DNA of 64,000 bases, from contig CM065321.1 in assembly GCA_033032175.1 (NCBI GenBank), forward strand, positions 1,262,501 through 1,326,500, read 5' to 3'. This stretch comes from Saturnia japonica. Taxonomy: Eukaryota > Arthropoda > Insecta > Lepidoptera > Saturniidae. Below the pieces are notes generated by a model. That model was not told the origin of the DNA. It worked only from the letters and a program-made list of their open reading frames with translations, and ran no database searches. Each line of letters opens with the position of its first letter. Within the stretch, counting starts at the first letter, position 1. The position numbers and the translations under genes are program-made. This document shows, piece after piece, positions 11,170 to 22,350 of this stretch.

Positions 11170-11570
11170 GTGATGATTCTAAACTCACAAACAGTATCGA
11201 ACATTTTAAATGTGTGGAGAGATCTTATCTCCTTGTGCGTGTTCCACCGTTTTTATAATAAGGTTGTGTTCCAAAGAATTGTTCGACATAATGCCAGCGG
11301 TTACTTTCCACCATCATACCGCTTGCCATCAGCAGGGGGTTCATCCTCAAACCTTGGAAACTAAATAGTTGCGAACAGTCCGTTTTCAGAGGGCTTACCT
11401 TCCGCGAATGCTCCGGACGTTGAATAAGCGATTTTCCAAGGGGATTATCCAGTATGGGATTCTTCAAAATACGAGTGAACAGGTTTTTTCAAAAAGTCTG
11501 TCACACGCATGTGATGTTTCTGGTGTTGCAAGCTTCCATAAGCTACGGTAACCGCTTTATACCATCGTGG
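11170..11570 (-). repeat. Lepidopteran LINE-associated repeat E, minus copy
   Basis: Read on the minus strand, about 11490-11565 gives 'taaagcggttaccgtagcttatggaagc' then 'ttgcaacaccag', which matches the + strand copies at 32298 and 57880 ('taagcggctaccg', 'gacgcttg'). The adjoining part to 11170 has no stop over 80 codons on the minus strand but shows no recognised domain. I treat it as part of the repeat. Confidence 0.45.
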
Positions 11571-11599
11571 TATAAAAAATAATATGGTTAAAAACTATA

Positions 11600-11925
11600 A
11601 CCTAACTAGGGAAAACATTGCGCTTTGAAAAGTACGAGCTATATTTTTGAAATTTGCTATTAGATATGCAACACTGCACATAACAATGACGTCACGTAGG
11701 ATATAATCAGGGAACAGTCAAGATTCTTCTAACGATACCTCACTTGTCAAATTATGATAGGTAATTTAGAATATATGACGGAACAGATAAATATTCACAC
11801 ATATCCTGCTGAAATCATACACCTAATTTGAGCTTCGCTGTAATCGGGTAAGAAGTACTGAAAATTTCGGAAAACATGCAATGTCTAAATTAGAATTTCA
11901 TTTTGTTGAAATTGATAACCCGAGC
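11600..11925. other. AT-rich stretch without recognised features
   Basis: Nothing recognised. Confidence 0.5.
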
Positions 11926-12012
11926 AATTTCAGGAGGTAACTACATTGCAAGGAGCGTAGTATGTTGTGCGAACTAGACGCCGCGGCCGGTATCGATCGC
12001 GCGTCGCAATGC

Positions 12013-12031
12013 GGGCGGGCGGGCGGGCGGG
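12013..12031 (+). other. G-quadruplex motif in a CpG-rich patch
   Basis: Five GGG runs are separated by single C loops, the most favourable class of G-quadruplex motif. It lies in a GC-rich patch (about 11975-12055) with many CpGs, in otherwise AT-rich sequence. Such patches often mark promoters or 5' exons, but no convincing gene start is visible beside it. Confidence 0.7.
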
Positions 12032-12159
12032 CGAGGCGGCGCGGCGTTCAAGGCACGCGATTTCCTTGATTTTGGGTCTTAGTATATTTGCGGTAAGCCA
12101 TTTGTTTTCTGCCATAACCCAACTACAATTTGCTGGGAATTGTGATGATGATTGATTAT

Positions 12160-13100
12160 TATTATATTAACTATCTTCACTCAGCAATTTCGTATACTAA
12201 ATCTCGCTCACTGCTTTGCCTTCTTCGTTACTTTATTTCTAACCCCCGACGCGTTCAGAAAGGTATCTGTGTATCTTTAAGTCCGTGTGTAGTATCGTAG
12301 CTCCCAAACAGCTAAACCAACTTTTTTTTTTAACGTGATCGAAAGTGTTATAATTCAAAAAAGCCATACCACAGAACTGATAGAGTCGAAATATGGTATA
12401 ACATGACAACTTCGATCTGATGCTGTAGCGTCATCTGGAATCTGCTCAACTCCTCACCAACTCACAGTAGAGCTTTCGTGTTTGGACTCATTGGAATGTT
12501 CTCAACAGATAGGTTATTTGTGTCGTTTTTAATTTAACTTGTTCAATAAATTGTTAGTGGCTACTTCAAGCGTATATAACTTTTGGATCACCGGACTTGC
12601 GTAATATAAAAACAATTAAAAAATAATTTAACATTACCTTCATATACGCAACCAAACAGGCAAAGGTAAAAATGCATACAGCCAGATGCCATTTTATAAA
12701 ATTTTAAAGGTAATTATCACTTTCTGGAAATTCTATTTACGACCTAAATATTATATTTATTTAAGAGAAATAAAATTTTACTAAGCTAAACAAACTCATC
12801 TGAGTTTCTATAAATAATACTATACGAACAATAAGTACCTAATAGAGACAGAGTTTTCATTATGACACAAAAAACAGAGGTCAAATTATTCACTTTACGA
12901 CCGGAATTACGAAAGAATTCTTTTTTTTTTCATATGCAATATTAAAATTCTGTACAGATTTGCTTATGGGATGGCTTTATCTGATTGAATCAAAAATCAA
13001 AAATATTTTATCACCCGTAAATCAAATAGGATTTTTATCAGTATTTTAAAACACAGCCCTAGTAAGGTGAAGTAGCCACCATACATGTCATAGTAAGTCG
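12160..13100. other. AT-rich stretch; one weak exon candidate
   Basis: No family-level matches. A minus-strand ATG at 12692 opens 18 hydrophobic, cysteine-rich codons (MASGCMHFYLCLFGCVYE), followed by a GAAG/GTAATG donor-like junction at 12638/12637. This resembles a signal-peptide exon but is too short to support as a gene. Confidence 0.2.
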
Positions 13101-13129
13101 TTTAAACTGGGCGCGTAATAATTTCGACC

Positions 13130-13151
13130 ATCATGGACATACGTCCATGAT
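13130..13151. repeat. Perfect 9-bp inverted repeat, 4-base loop
   Basis: ATCATGGAC (13130-13138) and GTCCATGAT (13143-13151) are perfect complements around ATAC. No terminator or binding role can be inferred. Confidence 0.6.
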
Positions 13152-13354
13152 TATAAGGGGGTGTTTGGTGGGTCCAGACAATAATCTACGCTAAAACTTT
13201 AATTCGCTGTGATTTTCAATTCATTGATTTTATTATCGTTTAGAGCTCTAATATTTTATGGTGTGAAGTAACGGGCAAAAACTAGTTTATTGTGTATTTT
13301 AAGACCCCGTCCCCATCTGAAAACTATAACTATGCTCATGTAAGCCCAATGATA

Positions 13355-13460
13355 TTTTATAAGTACGGCTTTGACGCTTTTTACATGGCATCGTGAATGA
13401 AGGGCAATTGCCCTCAGTTCACTTTTAACTTGATACCGGCGTGATCGAGATGAAACTTTT
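13355..13460 (+). repeat. Interspersed repeat I, plus copy
   Basis: Shares 'tttacatggcatcgtgaatga', 'gcaatt.ccctca' and 'acttgataccggcgtga' with the reverse complement of 48255-48365. Boundaries unknown. Confidence 0.6.
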
Positions 13461-14499
13461 ATCCTTTTTTGACTACAGAGTTACTGCCTTACGCTGTGAT
13501 TTCCTATCCCTTTTGTTTCAACATGCTGATAGCAATATTTGTGCCTTTTTGAAATTACTTTTAGTGAGAGTAAAACACGTCTGTTTATAAAAAGTCATTG
13601 TGTAAACAATAAAGTTTTTCAATAAATAACCGTTGAAGGTGGTAGCCGTCGAGAGGTGATATCTAACTACGGCTGTCACAGTCATACCGAGATAAACGAT
13701 TTTTATAAATAATACAAATTATTGTGGGTAAAAATATCGAAAATATTTTTTTATCGATGTTTTTCTTCATAGCATCGATGAACAGCGAACATTCCTACGG
13801 ACATCTCGTCATTCTATGTCGTTTCATTGTTAAAGACAGAAGTTCTTGTGTAGGTATTGTGTTTTATTTTATTTAACTTTGTGACGTCACTCGATTTATT
13901 TATCAAAAATAAATCTATATTTACGTATGTAAAGCAAACATTGCAACGTTAAGGCATAACAAATATTAAAATTAGGTATTAAAGATATTACATTATATAA
14001 GTATACATATTCTTTTATTTATTCAAACCGAACAATAACGTGGTTATATTTATTCTGTAGTAAAGTACCTAATATTGTCGCAACAAAGCAAAAGTTTTTC
14101 ATCTGGTGAATTCCTTATTAACGAATCAAGCGACTTTGGTAAGAAATTAAAATAAAAAATATAAGTACAATAAAGCATCAAAAGCGACGAAAGTTTAATA
14201 AATAATAAAGTAAACTGTAATGAATTACCCCTACCTCTATAATCCGAGACGTTTCCCTTTTGCGCTTTAGTTAGTGCTTAAAGCGTACTCAGGGCTTTGG
14301 TCCAATTTATGAGTTAACAGCGTTTCAAATAACACTCTTAAATACGCTTACGACGTTTTGTATTATACCGCAATAGAATATATTTTCATGAAATAAAGTT
14401 TGTTTAGTTTTCAAATACGATCAAATATTTCGCTAAAAAGTTATTCTGCGTCGCCGCTAAACTTTAGTTCAAACGGCGTTGTTCTACACTTTTTTTATA

Positions 14500-15786
14500 A
14501 TAGGTCTTTACCTATGAAATTGCCGTTCTGCAGTATTGGCCATTTCAAATCAAAATAATTTTTGTTTGGCTAAGAATTCTAATTTCAAATTAATTTTATT
14601 TTAAAAACATGGAATTCTTTTTCTAATAGTAGTCCTTTATTTATTGATTAGTGTTACATTTTCATCGCATTTCAATCTTTTTTGTCATCATGGATACGTT
14701 AAAAATTCGAGTAATTATGGAATATGAGTACCGTCGTGGCAGCAACGCGGCACAAGCAGCACGCAACATCAACGACGTTTACGGAGCTAACACTACAAAC
14801 CAACGCACCACCTGTTATTGGTTTGCTCGCTTCCGTTCTGGGAATTTCGACCTGAAAAATGAACCTCGCGGTCGTCCGAAGAATTTGGTCGACAATGACG
14901 AATTAAAGGCGATTGTGGAAGCTGATGATACACAATCTACGGCTGAATTAGCAGCAGCTTTCGACGTTAGCGTCAAAAAAATATTGGTCCATTTGCGTCA
15001 AATTGGCAAGGTAAAAAAGCTTGACAAATGGGTGCCCCACGAAAACAATGATCGCCAGCGCGAAGTACGCGTCGAGACGTGCTTTGTACTGCTCAACAGA
15101 CACACAAATGAAGCAGTTTTGAACCGCATTGTTACCTGCGATGAAAAATGGATTCTGTTTGATAACCGCAAGTGCTCAGCAAGTTGGTTGGATCCTGGTT
15201 CAGCACCTAAACAATGCCGTAAACGAAAACTTACCCCTAGAAAAGTGATGGTCACTGTTTGGTAGTCTAGCGCCGGTGTGATTCATCACAGCTTCTTACC
15301 AAAAGGGGTGAGCATTACTGCAGATGTATACTGTGAAGAACTGAACACAATGATGGAGAAGCTGGCATATCTCCAACCAGCATTGGTCAATCGCTCGTCT
15401 CCGCTGCTCCTGCATGACAACGCGCGACCTCATACTGCACAGCAGACGGTCTCCATGTTGCAAGAACTGGGGTTGGAAACTCTCCGTCATCTGCCCTACT
15501 CACCAGACCTTGCGCCTACAGACTACTACTTTTTCCAGAATTTGGATAACTCCTTGGCGGAAAAAAAATTCAATACCCGAGAGGCAGTACAAAATGCCTT
15601 TGAAGAATTTGTTGCCTCCCGTCCAGCTGATTTCTTTAAGAAGGGCAACAATAAACTGCCACTGCGCTGGCAAAGATGCATTGATTGCATGGGTGATTAC
15701 TTCGATTAATAGAAATAAAAAATACATGAAAAAGATTAGTTTAAATTTTTTCATACAAAACGGCAATTTCATAGGTAAAGACCTAA
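14500..15786 (+). mobile_element. Mariner transposon, 1287 bp, almost intact
   Basis: The ends are perfect 27-bp inverted repeats (14501-14527 and 15759-15785) flanked by TA at 14498-14499 and 15787-15788. The uninterrupted target is visible in copy B (TA at 24119-24120), which fixes the insertion boundaries to the base. The single gene has one in-frame stop. Perfect ends and one lesion imply recent movement. Confidence 0.95.
14690..15709 (+). pseudogene. Mariner transposase with one nonsense codon
   Basis: From ATG 14690 to TAA 15707-15709 there are 339 codons in one frame, close to the 345 or so usual for mariner. The N-terminal half holds helix-turn-helix DNA-binding sequence (residues about 1-110, including YWFARFRSGNFDLKNEPRGRP). 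The linker motif reads WVPHEN (114-119) where WVPHEL is usual. The catalytic aspartates are visible at D151 (TCDEKW), D243 (LLHDNARPH) and D278 (YSPDLAPTDY); the 34 residues between the last two are the mariner signature. The only lesion is TAG at 15263-15265 (codon 192), directly after VTVW, where mariners normally have a second tryptophan; one G-to-A change explains it. A cut-and-paste transposase is inferred, inactive here unless the stop is read through. I chose ATG 14690 over an upstream in-frame GTG because MDTLKIRV fits family N-termini. Confidence 0.93.
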
Positions 15787-15796
15787 TATTAATCGA

Positions 15797-16066
15797 CTAG
15801 CTGTACCCGTGACTCCGCACGCGTTTATTACAGATAAAGGTAGTTTAAGTTACTCCTTACGATATTAGCTACCTACCAGTGAAAGTTCCGTCAAAATCGA
15901 TCCAACCATTTCAGAGTTTAACCGGAACAAACACGGACAAAAAAATATAAAAATGGTTTTTTTTTCTTTGTTACAAGTGCCGTATATACTTTCATACAAT
16001 TCAGTAAAAAGCTATTATTTTAAGATTACAAACCGACACTTCAATTGTATGTATTATTTGTACAGA
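15797..16066 (-). mobile_element. Helitron with internal deletion (copy A)
   Basis: Starts A/CTAGCTGTACC and ends TGTACAGA/T, i.e. both termini and the A-T target are intact on the minus strand. About 230 bp of the interior, between 'gcacgcg' and 'agtttaagttactcc', is missing compared with longer copies. The mariner TA lies 8 bp to its left. Confidence 0.8.
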
Positions 16067-16177
16067 TTTAAAACGGGTAAACAGTCGAGTCAGTCAGTCA
16101 ATATGCTGAGAGGGAGCCGTTTTATAACAACTGGCATTTGATTTTTGTTACTTTAAGTAATTGTAAAATCATTATTA

Positions 16178-16345
16178 ATAATACGTGAAGCATAAACTTT
16201 TTTACTCCTTTTTAAGCGCATTGCGTGCACGGATGACTGAGTATTGGCAAGATTAAAGTTTTGATGGACCCTACAGTGAACCTGTGCGTAATCCATACGC
16301 GCTACGATGTCACGTGAGGTCAACCTGCGCAGATTTAAACATACA
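16178..16345 (+). repeat. Interspersed repeat B fragment (copy A)
   Basis: 'taatacgtgaagcataaac', 'cctttttaagcgcattgcgtgcacg' and 'gattaaagtt' match the family at 29925-30285. I recall such 'acgtgaagcaaaa' repeats as common in Lepidoptera. Confidence 0.6.
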
Positions 16346-17049
16346 GTTGCAATTAAAAACTTTCCAAACTAAAATAATATGTCTTATAACTTGGGCCAAT
16401 ACCTTTAGCCAGGGGAGATTTTAGCACTCCACGGAGCCCTGAGTTTGTACCGTGTGCAGATGGAATATACGTAGTTATTAATACTACTCTTTATAATAAA
16501 CACGAGATGGGTTGATTCTTTCGATTGCTGGTCATCGAAATAAAACCGTAACTGGCAGACTGACTGATCTATCAACACAGAACTCAAACCACTGAACGGA
16601 TTGAGCTGAAATTTGGCACACAGATACTGTTTTATGACGTAGGCATTCGCTAAGAAAGGAACTTTGAAAATTCAACCACTAAAGAGGTGTACCAGTTGCT
16701 TAAAATTTCTATGACAAGTGATCATGTAACTTTAGAATAACTTGACCGACTGAGCTATTCACATAATATAATTATTGCCGATAGGTGACGCTGTTGTCGA
16801 GCTAACGAAAAAGGCAGATCAACGTCTACTGGCTCATCTAGTTTATATAAATTTAGTACTAGATACATTGAACTTGATTTTAGTTCTACATTTTAATCCC
16901 AACACAATTACAATGCAGAAAATCTCTTTCCACTTTTTTTTGTGAATATCACTAATGTTATCTTTTCCTATTTTCAATTATTTTTATTCTATTTTCCTGT
17001 TCTCGTCCCGTAGAAAGAACATCAATGTAAAGGATCATTGGCTAGTAAC

Positions 17050-17347
17050 TTTGGCTACTTTTATTTTAGAAAAAGAATTAGGGTTCCGCACAATTAAAAT
17101 AAAATGGTCATGGTGAATCAATTCGGGCAATTAAGTGGCTTATGAAACCATAAGAGATATAGCTAATTAACGTACTACACAATTGTAGACATTAAAAAGA
17201 CCTAAAAAAATGTCAGAGAGACTATACGTCTATCTTTTAAGGAACACCCACAATATGCACTTTTGTCTTTAAAATAGCCGGGAGCTGGGAGTAAAACTCG
17301 CGCGGGCATTCTGTAGTCCACGTGAGCGAAGCCACGGCCACAGTTAG
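17050..17347 (+). mobile_element. 5'-truncated Helitron (copy A)
   Basis: Contains 'ttagaaaaagaattagggttccgcac' through 'gtgagcgaagccacgg' and ends CAGTTAG/T (one-base decay of CAGCTAG). The 5' half is absent. In copy B the terminal part of this element has been deleted. Confidence 0.75.
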
Positions 17348-17879
17348 TAATAAAATAAAAATTAAAAACATTTTTACAACTTATTTTATGACTTACTAGC
17401 AACCATTCGCGACTTCGTTAATGTTAATAAAATGATTTCCTACAAAAAAAAACCCTCAATATAGAATTAAGATATATTGTGATGTAAAAGTACTTAGAAC
17501 TATTAACTAAATTCTTCTATATTCTCTTCTATGATCAATCAATTTCATAGATAAAACGATTTAAAATGTAGCTAGATATAGCCAAGAACTAGCTGAAATA
17601 GTCCACCAAATGGTTGTGATACAACACAGCGAATATAATATTTGAATTTTATTCAAAATTTATTAATCTGCAAACGGTACCTACCGGTCTTTTTAAATTA
17701 CAACTCTTGTTAACTTAACGAAACTGTAAAATTTCGCTTTTTAACCGTAAGTTGACGTCACTGTACACGCTATTTTTAATGAGGGTCTAAGAGATGTTTT
17801 TTATAGTTATCGGATACAATCAAAACGTATTATTTTCTATTTAGTTAATTTTAATTACTCTTCCTTTCTTCTAGTATTA

Positions 17880-18070
17880 ACGAAGTGTTAAAACAAAGGC
17901 GACTTCGCTGGCTCGGTCGCGTGTACCTACCTACCTGATGGGGTCATCTCGTTTGCCAAGACAAACTCTCTTGACCGAGGTTGCTAATGTCAAACGCTTT
18001 AAACTGCGTTTCCAAGATATTGTCAGAAGCGGAATGATTACCTTTATTACAATAGCTGGGCAAAGTGACT
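17880..18070 (+). pseudogene. LINE C-terminal fragment (copy A)
   Basis: A frame at about 17886 reads VLKQRRLRWLGRVY, then, shifted by the (TACC) tract, GSSRLPRQTLLTEVANVKRF and LRFQDIVRSGM. The RRLRWLGHV and K(D/Q)LL..EL motifs belong to the tail of reverse transcriptases of lepidopteran LINEs. Only about 60 codons remain. Confidence 0.6.
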
Positions 18071-18104
18071 TAACAGTGCCTGATGGTTTTTTTTTTCTTT
18101 ATTT

Positions 18105-18480
18105 GTTTAGCGTTGTGATCACAATCTTATCTGATCTTAAGCGACAATGAGGCCTAAAGCGTAGTGGAAGACTGGCTCTCAAGTGCAGCTGCCGGAACGC
18201 CCTACTGTACTAAAGTAGTTGTCACTTGATGCTATGGTTTCATCACAATGTTTTCCTTCACGCTACCAACAGAGCCATCATAGCTAGGACGGCAACCACC
18301 GAGTGATCTGCAATCCATCGATGGTCACCGCTCCAAGCCATCTCGAAAGCTGGACATATACTGGCTGATCCCGAAATGCGATAAAGTAAAAGAGAGTCAC
18401 TATTGGAGAGTTTAACACCATGTGTATGGCGGTCGCAACCCACTCGGGTACAGATTTTTACCACCCCACTTGTATACTAG
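18105..18480 (+). repeat. SINE-like repeat C (copy A)
   Basis: Carries 'gtgatcacaatcttatctgatcttaag', 'gtggaagactggctctcaagtgc', 'gctatggtttcatcacaatg' and 'cacgctaccaacagagcc'. The first half matches the other C copies; the part after about 18280 is a different, unplaced sequence. Confidence 0.6.
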
Positions 18481-18680
18481 ATATAGACTAGCTAATCCCG
18501 GAATCTGACACGCCTAAGTATGTATATTACCCTATTTAGGGTTGATATCTGACTGGATCTCCCCGGATTTGTCCTAGTTTGAATAGCGTCTGGGAAGTGT
18601 CCGTCGTTTTAAAAATGTGACACGTTTTACGTCCAGTGAAAATCGAATTAATCAATTAGTAAACAAATTTTATTTAAAAA

Positions 18681-19196
18681 CTAGCTGTGCCCGTGGCTTC
18701 ATTCACGTGGACTACAGAATGCCCGCGCGAATCTTGCTCCCCCGCTCCCTGCTATTTAAAAAATGTTTATTGTGAATGTTCCTTAGAAAATAGACGTATA
18801 CTCTCCCGGACTTTTTTGAGGTCTTTTTAATGCCTACAATTATGTAGTACATTAATTTGCTAAATCTCTTTGGTTTACTCAGCATAAACCATTTAAGCGC
18901 TCGAATTGATTCACCATGACCAATTTTTTTTTATTTGTTCGGAAACCTAATTATTTTTATAAAATAAAAGTAGCCTAAGTTACTCCCTGTATCATCGGCT
19001 ATCTATCAGTGAATGTCCCGTCAAAATCGGTCAAACCGTTTCAGAGATAACCCGGAACAAACAGACAGACAGACAGACAAAAAAATTTAAAATGGTGTTC
19101 TCGTTATTGGTGTCGTATATAATTTCATATGCATTTTGTAAAAAAACTGTTATTTGACATTAAAAACAGACACATAAATTTGATTAATAGCATAGA
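18681..19196 (-). mobile_element. Full-length non-autonomous Helitron (copy A)
   Basis: Both termini are present: A/CTAGCTGTGC at the left and GCATAGA/T at the right, which on the minus strand gives A/TC...CTAG/T. Just inside CTAG, 'cgtggcttcattcacg' keeps part of the short 3' hairpin that Helitrons need. Length 516 bp, no coding capacity. Confidence 0.85.
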
Positions 19197-19707
19197 TGTA
19201 TGCTAAGTAAATAAATTAGATGACATGGCATCAAATGAATTAATAATGATTAATTTGTTGATTACGTTATGGCGTATATTTTATGTAGCAACATTACTTA
19301 GTCCATATAGACAATTTTTATTTATAATTAATTTGATGTCAAACAATAAAGCATTAGTCATTACTCATTACTTTTCATATGTACTAGAATATCCTAGAAA
19401 GACTTAGAGGAATAGGTATAGTATATTATTAATTATTAATATTATAACTATGGGTGGGTATTTCATATGTAAATGGGTCGATGTCGTCAAAGATCAGAAA
19501 ATAAATTGAAAACAAACTGTTTAAATGTATAAAAAACTAAATAAAAACGATTGTCTATTTATGTTTAAACACATTTTAAACTCTATTTCACCCAAATATT
19601 CGGGGATTTTCAATTCAATCTATAAATTTACCGGCGTCAACAATTTAGGTGATGATAGCTCTACGTCTGGTGTCTGGTGCTCGTGAAGTCGTGATCCAGT
19701 CGAATTA

Positions 19708-20228
19708 TCAATATATAAATAATAAAATTGAAGTGTCTGTTTGTAATGTCAAAATAACAGCTTTTTTACTAAATGCATATAAAAAAATATACGATAACTA
19801 TAACAAAGCACCCATTTTTTAAATTTTTGTTTGTTTTTTTGTCTGTTTGTTCCGGATAATCTGCAAAACTGGATGGACAGATTTTGACGGAGCTTACACT
19901 GGCAGATAGCTAATGTTATATTTCATTTTAGAAAAATAATTAGGGTTCCGTGAACATAAAAAAATGTGGTCATGGTGGCTCAATTCGGGCGCATAAATGG
20001 CATACACTGAGTAAACTATAAGAGATATATCAAATTAATGTACTACATCATTATAGGCATTTAAAATACCTACAAAAAAGTCATCAAGAGTATATGTCTA
20101 CCTTCTAAGGAACACCCACAATAAGCATTTTTGCCTTTAAATAACAGAGAGCAGGGGTAGCAAGATTCGCGCGGGCCAAATCGACGGCATTCTGTAGTCC
20201 ACGTGAGCGAAGCCGCGGGCACAGCTAG
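19708..20228 (+). mobile_element. Full-length non-autonomous Helitron (copy A)
   Basis: Starts A/TCAATATATAAATAATAAAA and ends GGGCACAGCTAG/T, with 'ccacgtgagcgaagccgcgg' as the hairpin about 11 bases before the end. It is in the opposite orientation to the Helitron at 18681. Length 521 bp. Confidence 0.87.
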
Positions 20229-20496
20229 TATCCAATATATTTATCATGTTAAGAGCGGCTCGAGGTAGAAAAAGTCTAGTAAGAAATAAAATAACCCTGG
20301 TATCGTAATACACGACCGAATATAACTTAGTACCGTCCATCGATCACCTCAAAATTCGGTACAAGGACAATCTAAATAAATAATGAAAACGAAATAATAC
20401 GTAGCTTGTAATGAAATTGGAATGTTTGTTTTTGCTCAAACGATAATTATGATGTATGGAGTGTATTTAGAACCGAGTAACTCCGTCCGGCTCAAT

Positions 20497-21041
20497 AGGA
20501 TTTTAGAATAATTAAATATGTTATTTCATAGTTTTAAGTATACAGTTTTGTCAAAACAGTCATATTATTGTATAATTTAGCATTTTCTAGCTTTATTTTT
20601 AACTTCTACACCATATAATATGGAGTTGTAAATTTCAAATGTATGAAAATGGATTTTCTTTTCGTCATAACTTTTTTGTGTTTTGAGTTGTAAAGCTGAA
20701 ACTTATACATATCGTTACTGGGGTGGTAACGAACCCTTAGGACCTTTCACCTTGACCCCGGGCGTCCCGTTCAACAGATATTTGTTGATGAAAATTTCAT
20801 ACTTTGTTGACATTGTATTGAGGTGAAATGATCAATCTGTAGGTTTATTTTCGACCTGAATGCTACAGGTATCGATTAATAAAGTTACCCCTGATTTACC
20901 CTACCGCTTCATTTTCATTATCTTTCAAAAATACGATTCAAAATTCGTTTTAAAATTTCAATATACCTATTTTTCTTTATTAAAAGTTGTAAATTACCTA
21001 TAAATTTGCACTATAAACTTAAATTAACACCAATTATCATT
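20497..21041 (+). repeat. Left inverted-repeat arm
   Basis: Homologous to the reverse complement of 23521-24060. Near the tip is the palindrome GTTTTG-T-CAAAAC (20545-20557). The left arm contains only one copy of the unit that is repeated in the right arm. Confidence 0.85.
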
Positions 21042-21380
21042 ACCTGCTACTATTCTTGATTATTTTTGGTCCACATTTGTACCAAGATGTCTTGATTTTG
21101 CTAATTAGGGTAATTAGTTTATTTGTTTCGTTGACATTGATGTTTGTCATAAAAGATTAAACAGTTATTTCTGGGGCTAGATTAGGATTCTAAATAAAAG
21201 CAGTGTAAATAACATGAGATCTCATATTCATTTTAACTTATCGATTTCAACAGTACCTCTAAATAGATGATGTAAATGTAAATTCCAAATAAATAAAAAA
21301 AAATTTATAACAAAATTATGATATTATAAATTATGATATACATATAGTTCCGATGATACCTACTTAATTACACTCATACA

Positions 21381-22350
21381 TTACTCAGAGTCACACAAAT
21401 TTATTACATCTACAAACTCTATATTTTCTTTATCTGATGTAGAATTTACCAATAACAATTTAGCTTCATCTGATAGCGGTTTATGGCTAAGTTGACTTAT
21501 CTTAGGTCTGATGCTGGACAGGTATGGGTCAGAAGCTATTAACAAACTATGGATAATATCCTCATTTGTTGCAATTCTACTAATTTTTCTCGAGTGAATA
21601 CTCTAAAATTTTTTAAATCTTTATTGCGTGCTTCAGAAGCCTCTTCAGAAAGTTTGCCAATTAGGATAAAGTTATTATGCTGCACCATGCATGAGTAAAT
21701 TATGCACGCTAGAAGGCATATAATACCACTGATATAACTCGACATATTTATGAACTATTTTAGAAAAATATTGCCGGAACTTTTCCACATCAACAAACTT
21801 TCCACATGAGACTACCTGAAGAATCACCGCAAATCTCCTGATGAGTTCTTCATCAACATCAGTGATCTGTGCAGTTACGTGAGGATTTGCAAAAAACCTT
21901 CTTGCGGTGTTCCCATCATTGGTCGTTCCCGCACCTTGTTTAACTATATCTACAAGCAGTCCCATTTCATCTCGAAACTTTTCTTGAATAATATTTTTCT
22001 TGTTATCTACTAGTTGCTTTAAACCGTCTCCTTTGGCTTGCCATTTTTTGAAATATAGGCGATACGCAATATGCAATACGCATTCCATGCATTTAATCCA
22101 GACGTGGAGGGAAGATAGGCCATACTTAAAAATATCCTCAGAATGAGTTCTTCGCGATATCAAGTCGGTGGCATTCATATCTTTCGGCTTCGCTTTACAA
22201 ATATCACATACTGCTGTTGAGGTATCTGAAAGATATGAAGTTATCTTACCATATATCATAGTCATATAAAGTCTGTGTTTCACATTTGTATCATTGACAG
22301 CAGTTGGCTGCAATGCAGCAATTCCCCTTTCAACAATTAATTCATATCTT
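21381..22350 (-). pseudogene. Transposase-like protein of unassigned family, 5'-truncated and frameshifted
   Basis: The minus-strand reading starts inside the joined arm (about 22350) and runs RYELIVERGIAAL, QPTAVNDTNVKHRLYMTMIY, SDTSTAVCDICKAKPKDMN (a CxxC pair), LHVWIKCMECVLHIAYRL, QGAGTTNDGNTARRFFANP, DEELIRRFAVILQVVSCGKF and YQWYYMPSSVHNLLMHG. A shift near 21680-21740 leads to IGKLSEEASEARNKDLKNFR. A second shift near 21560 leads to LLIASDPYLSSIRPKISQL, ending at TAA 21381-21383. I recall this arrangement in many uncharacterised, multicopy proteins of aphids and other insects, so I infer a DNA transposon protein. I cannot name the superfamily, and no DDE triad was assigned. The N-terminus is lost by fusion to the repeat arm. 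Confidence 0.6.

Larger units (their letters stand above)
14474..20498 (+). repeat. Segmental duplication, copy A
   Basis: Apart from the 1287-bp mariner plus one TA, this block is collinear with 24094-28750 over about 4.7 kb in direct orientation. Homology starts at 'cggcgttgttctacac' (14474/24094) and stops at 'ctcaatag' (20498/28750). It contains three Helitrons, a part of a fourth, a LINE scrap, a SINE-like repeat C, an 'acgtgaagc' repeat B fragment and a repeat with 'aaccactgaacggat' (about 16585). Most differences are single bases and small indels: (TACC)3 here against (TACC)4 in copy B near 17930, and sequence at 17260-17355 that copy B lacks. Confidence 0.9.

Noticed and set aside
20137..20340. 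Identical 67-codon minus frames at 20137 and 28389
   Set aside because: They read through the CTAG end of duplicated Helitrons.
14474..20498. The 4.7-kb block as a single large transposon
   Set aside because: Its ends are neither inverted nor direct terminal repeats, and it is a mosaic of smaller elements; a segmental or false duplication fits better.
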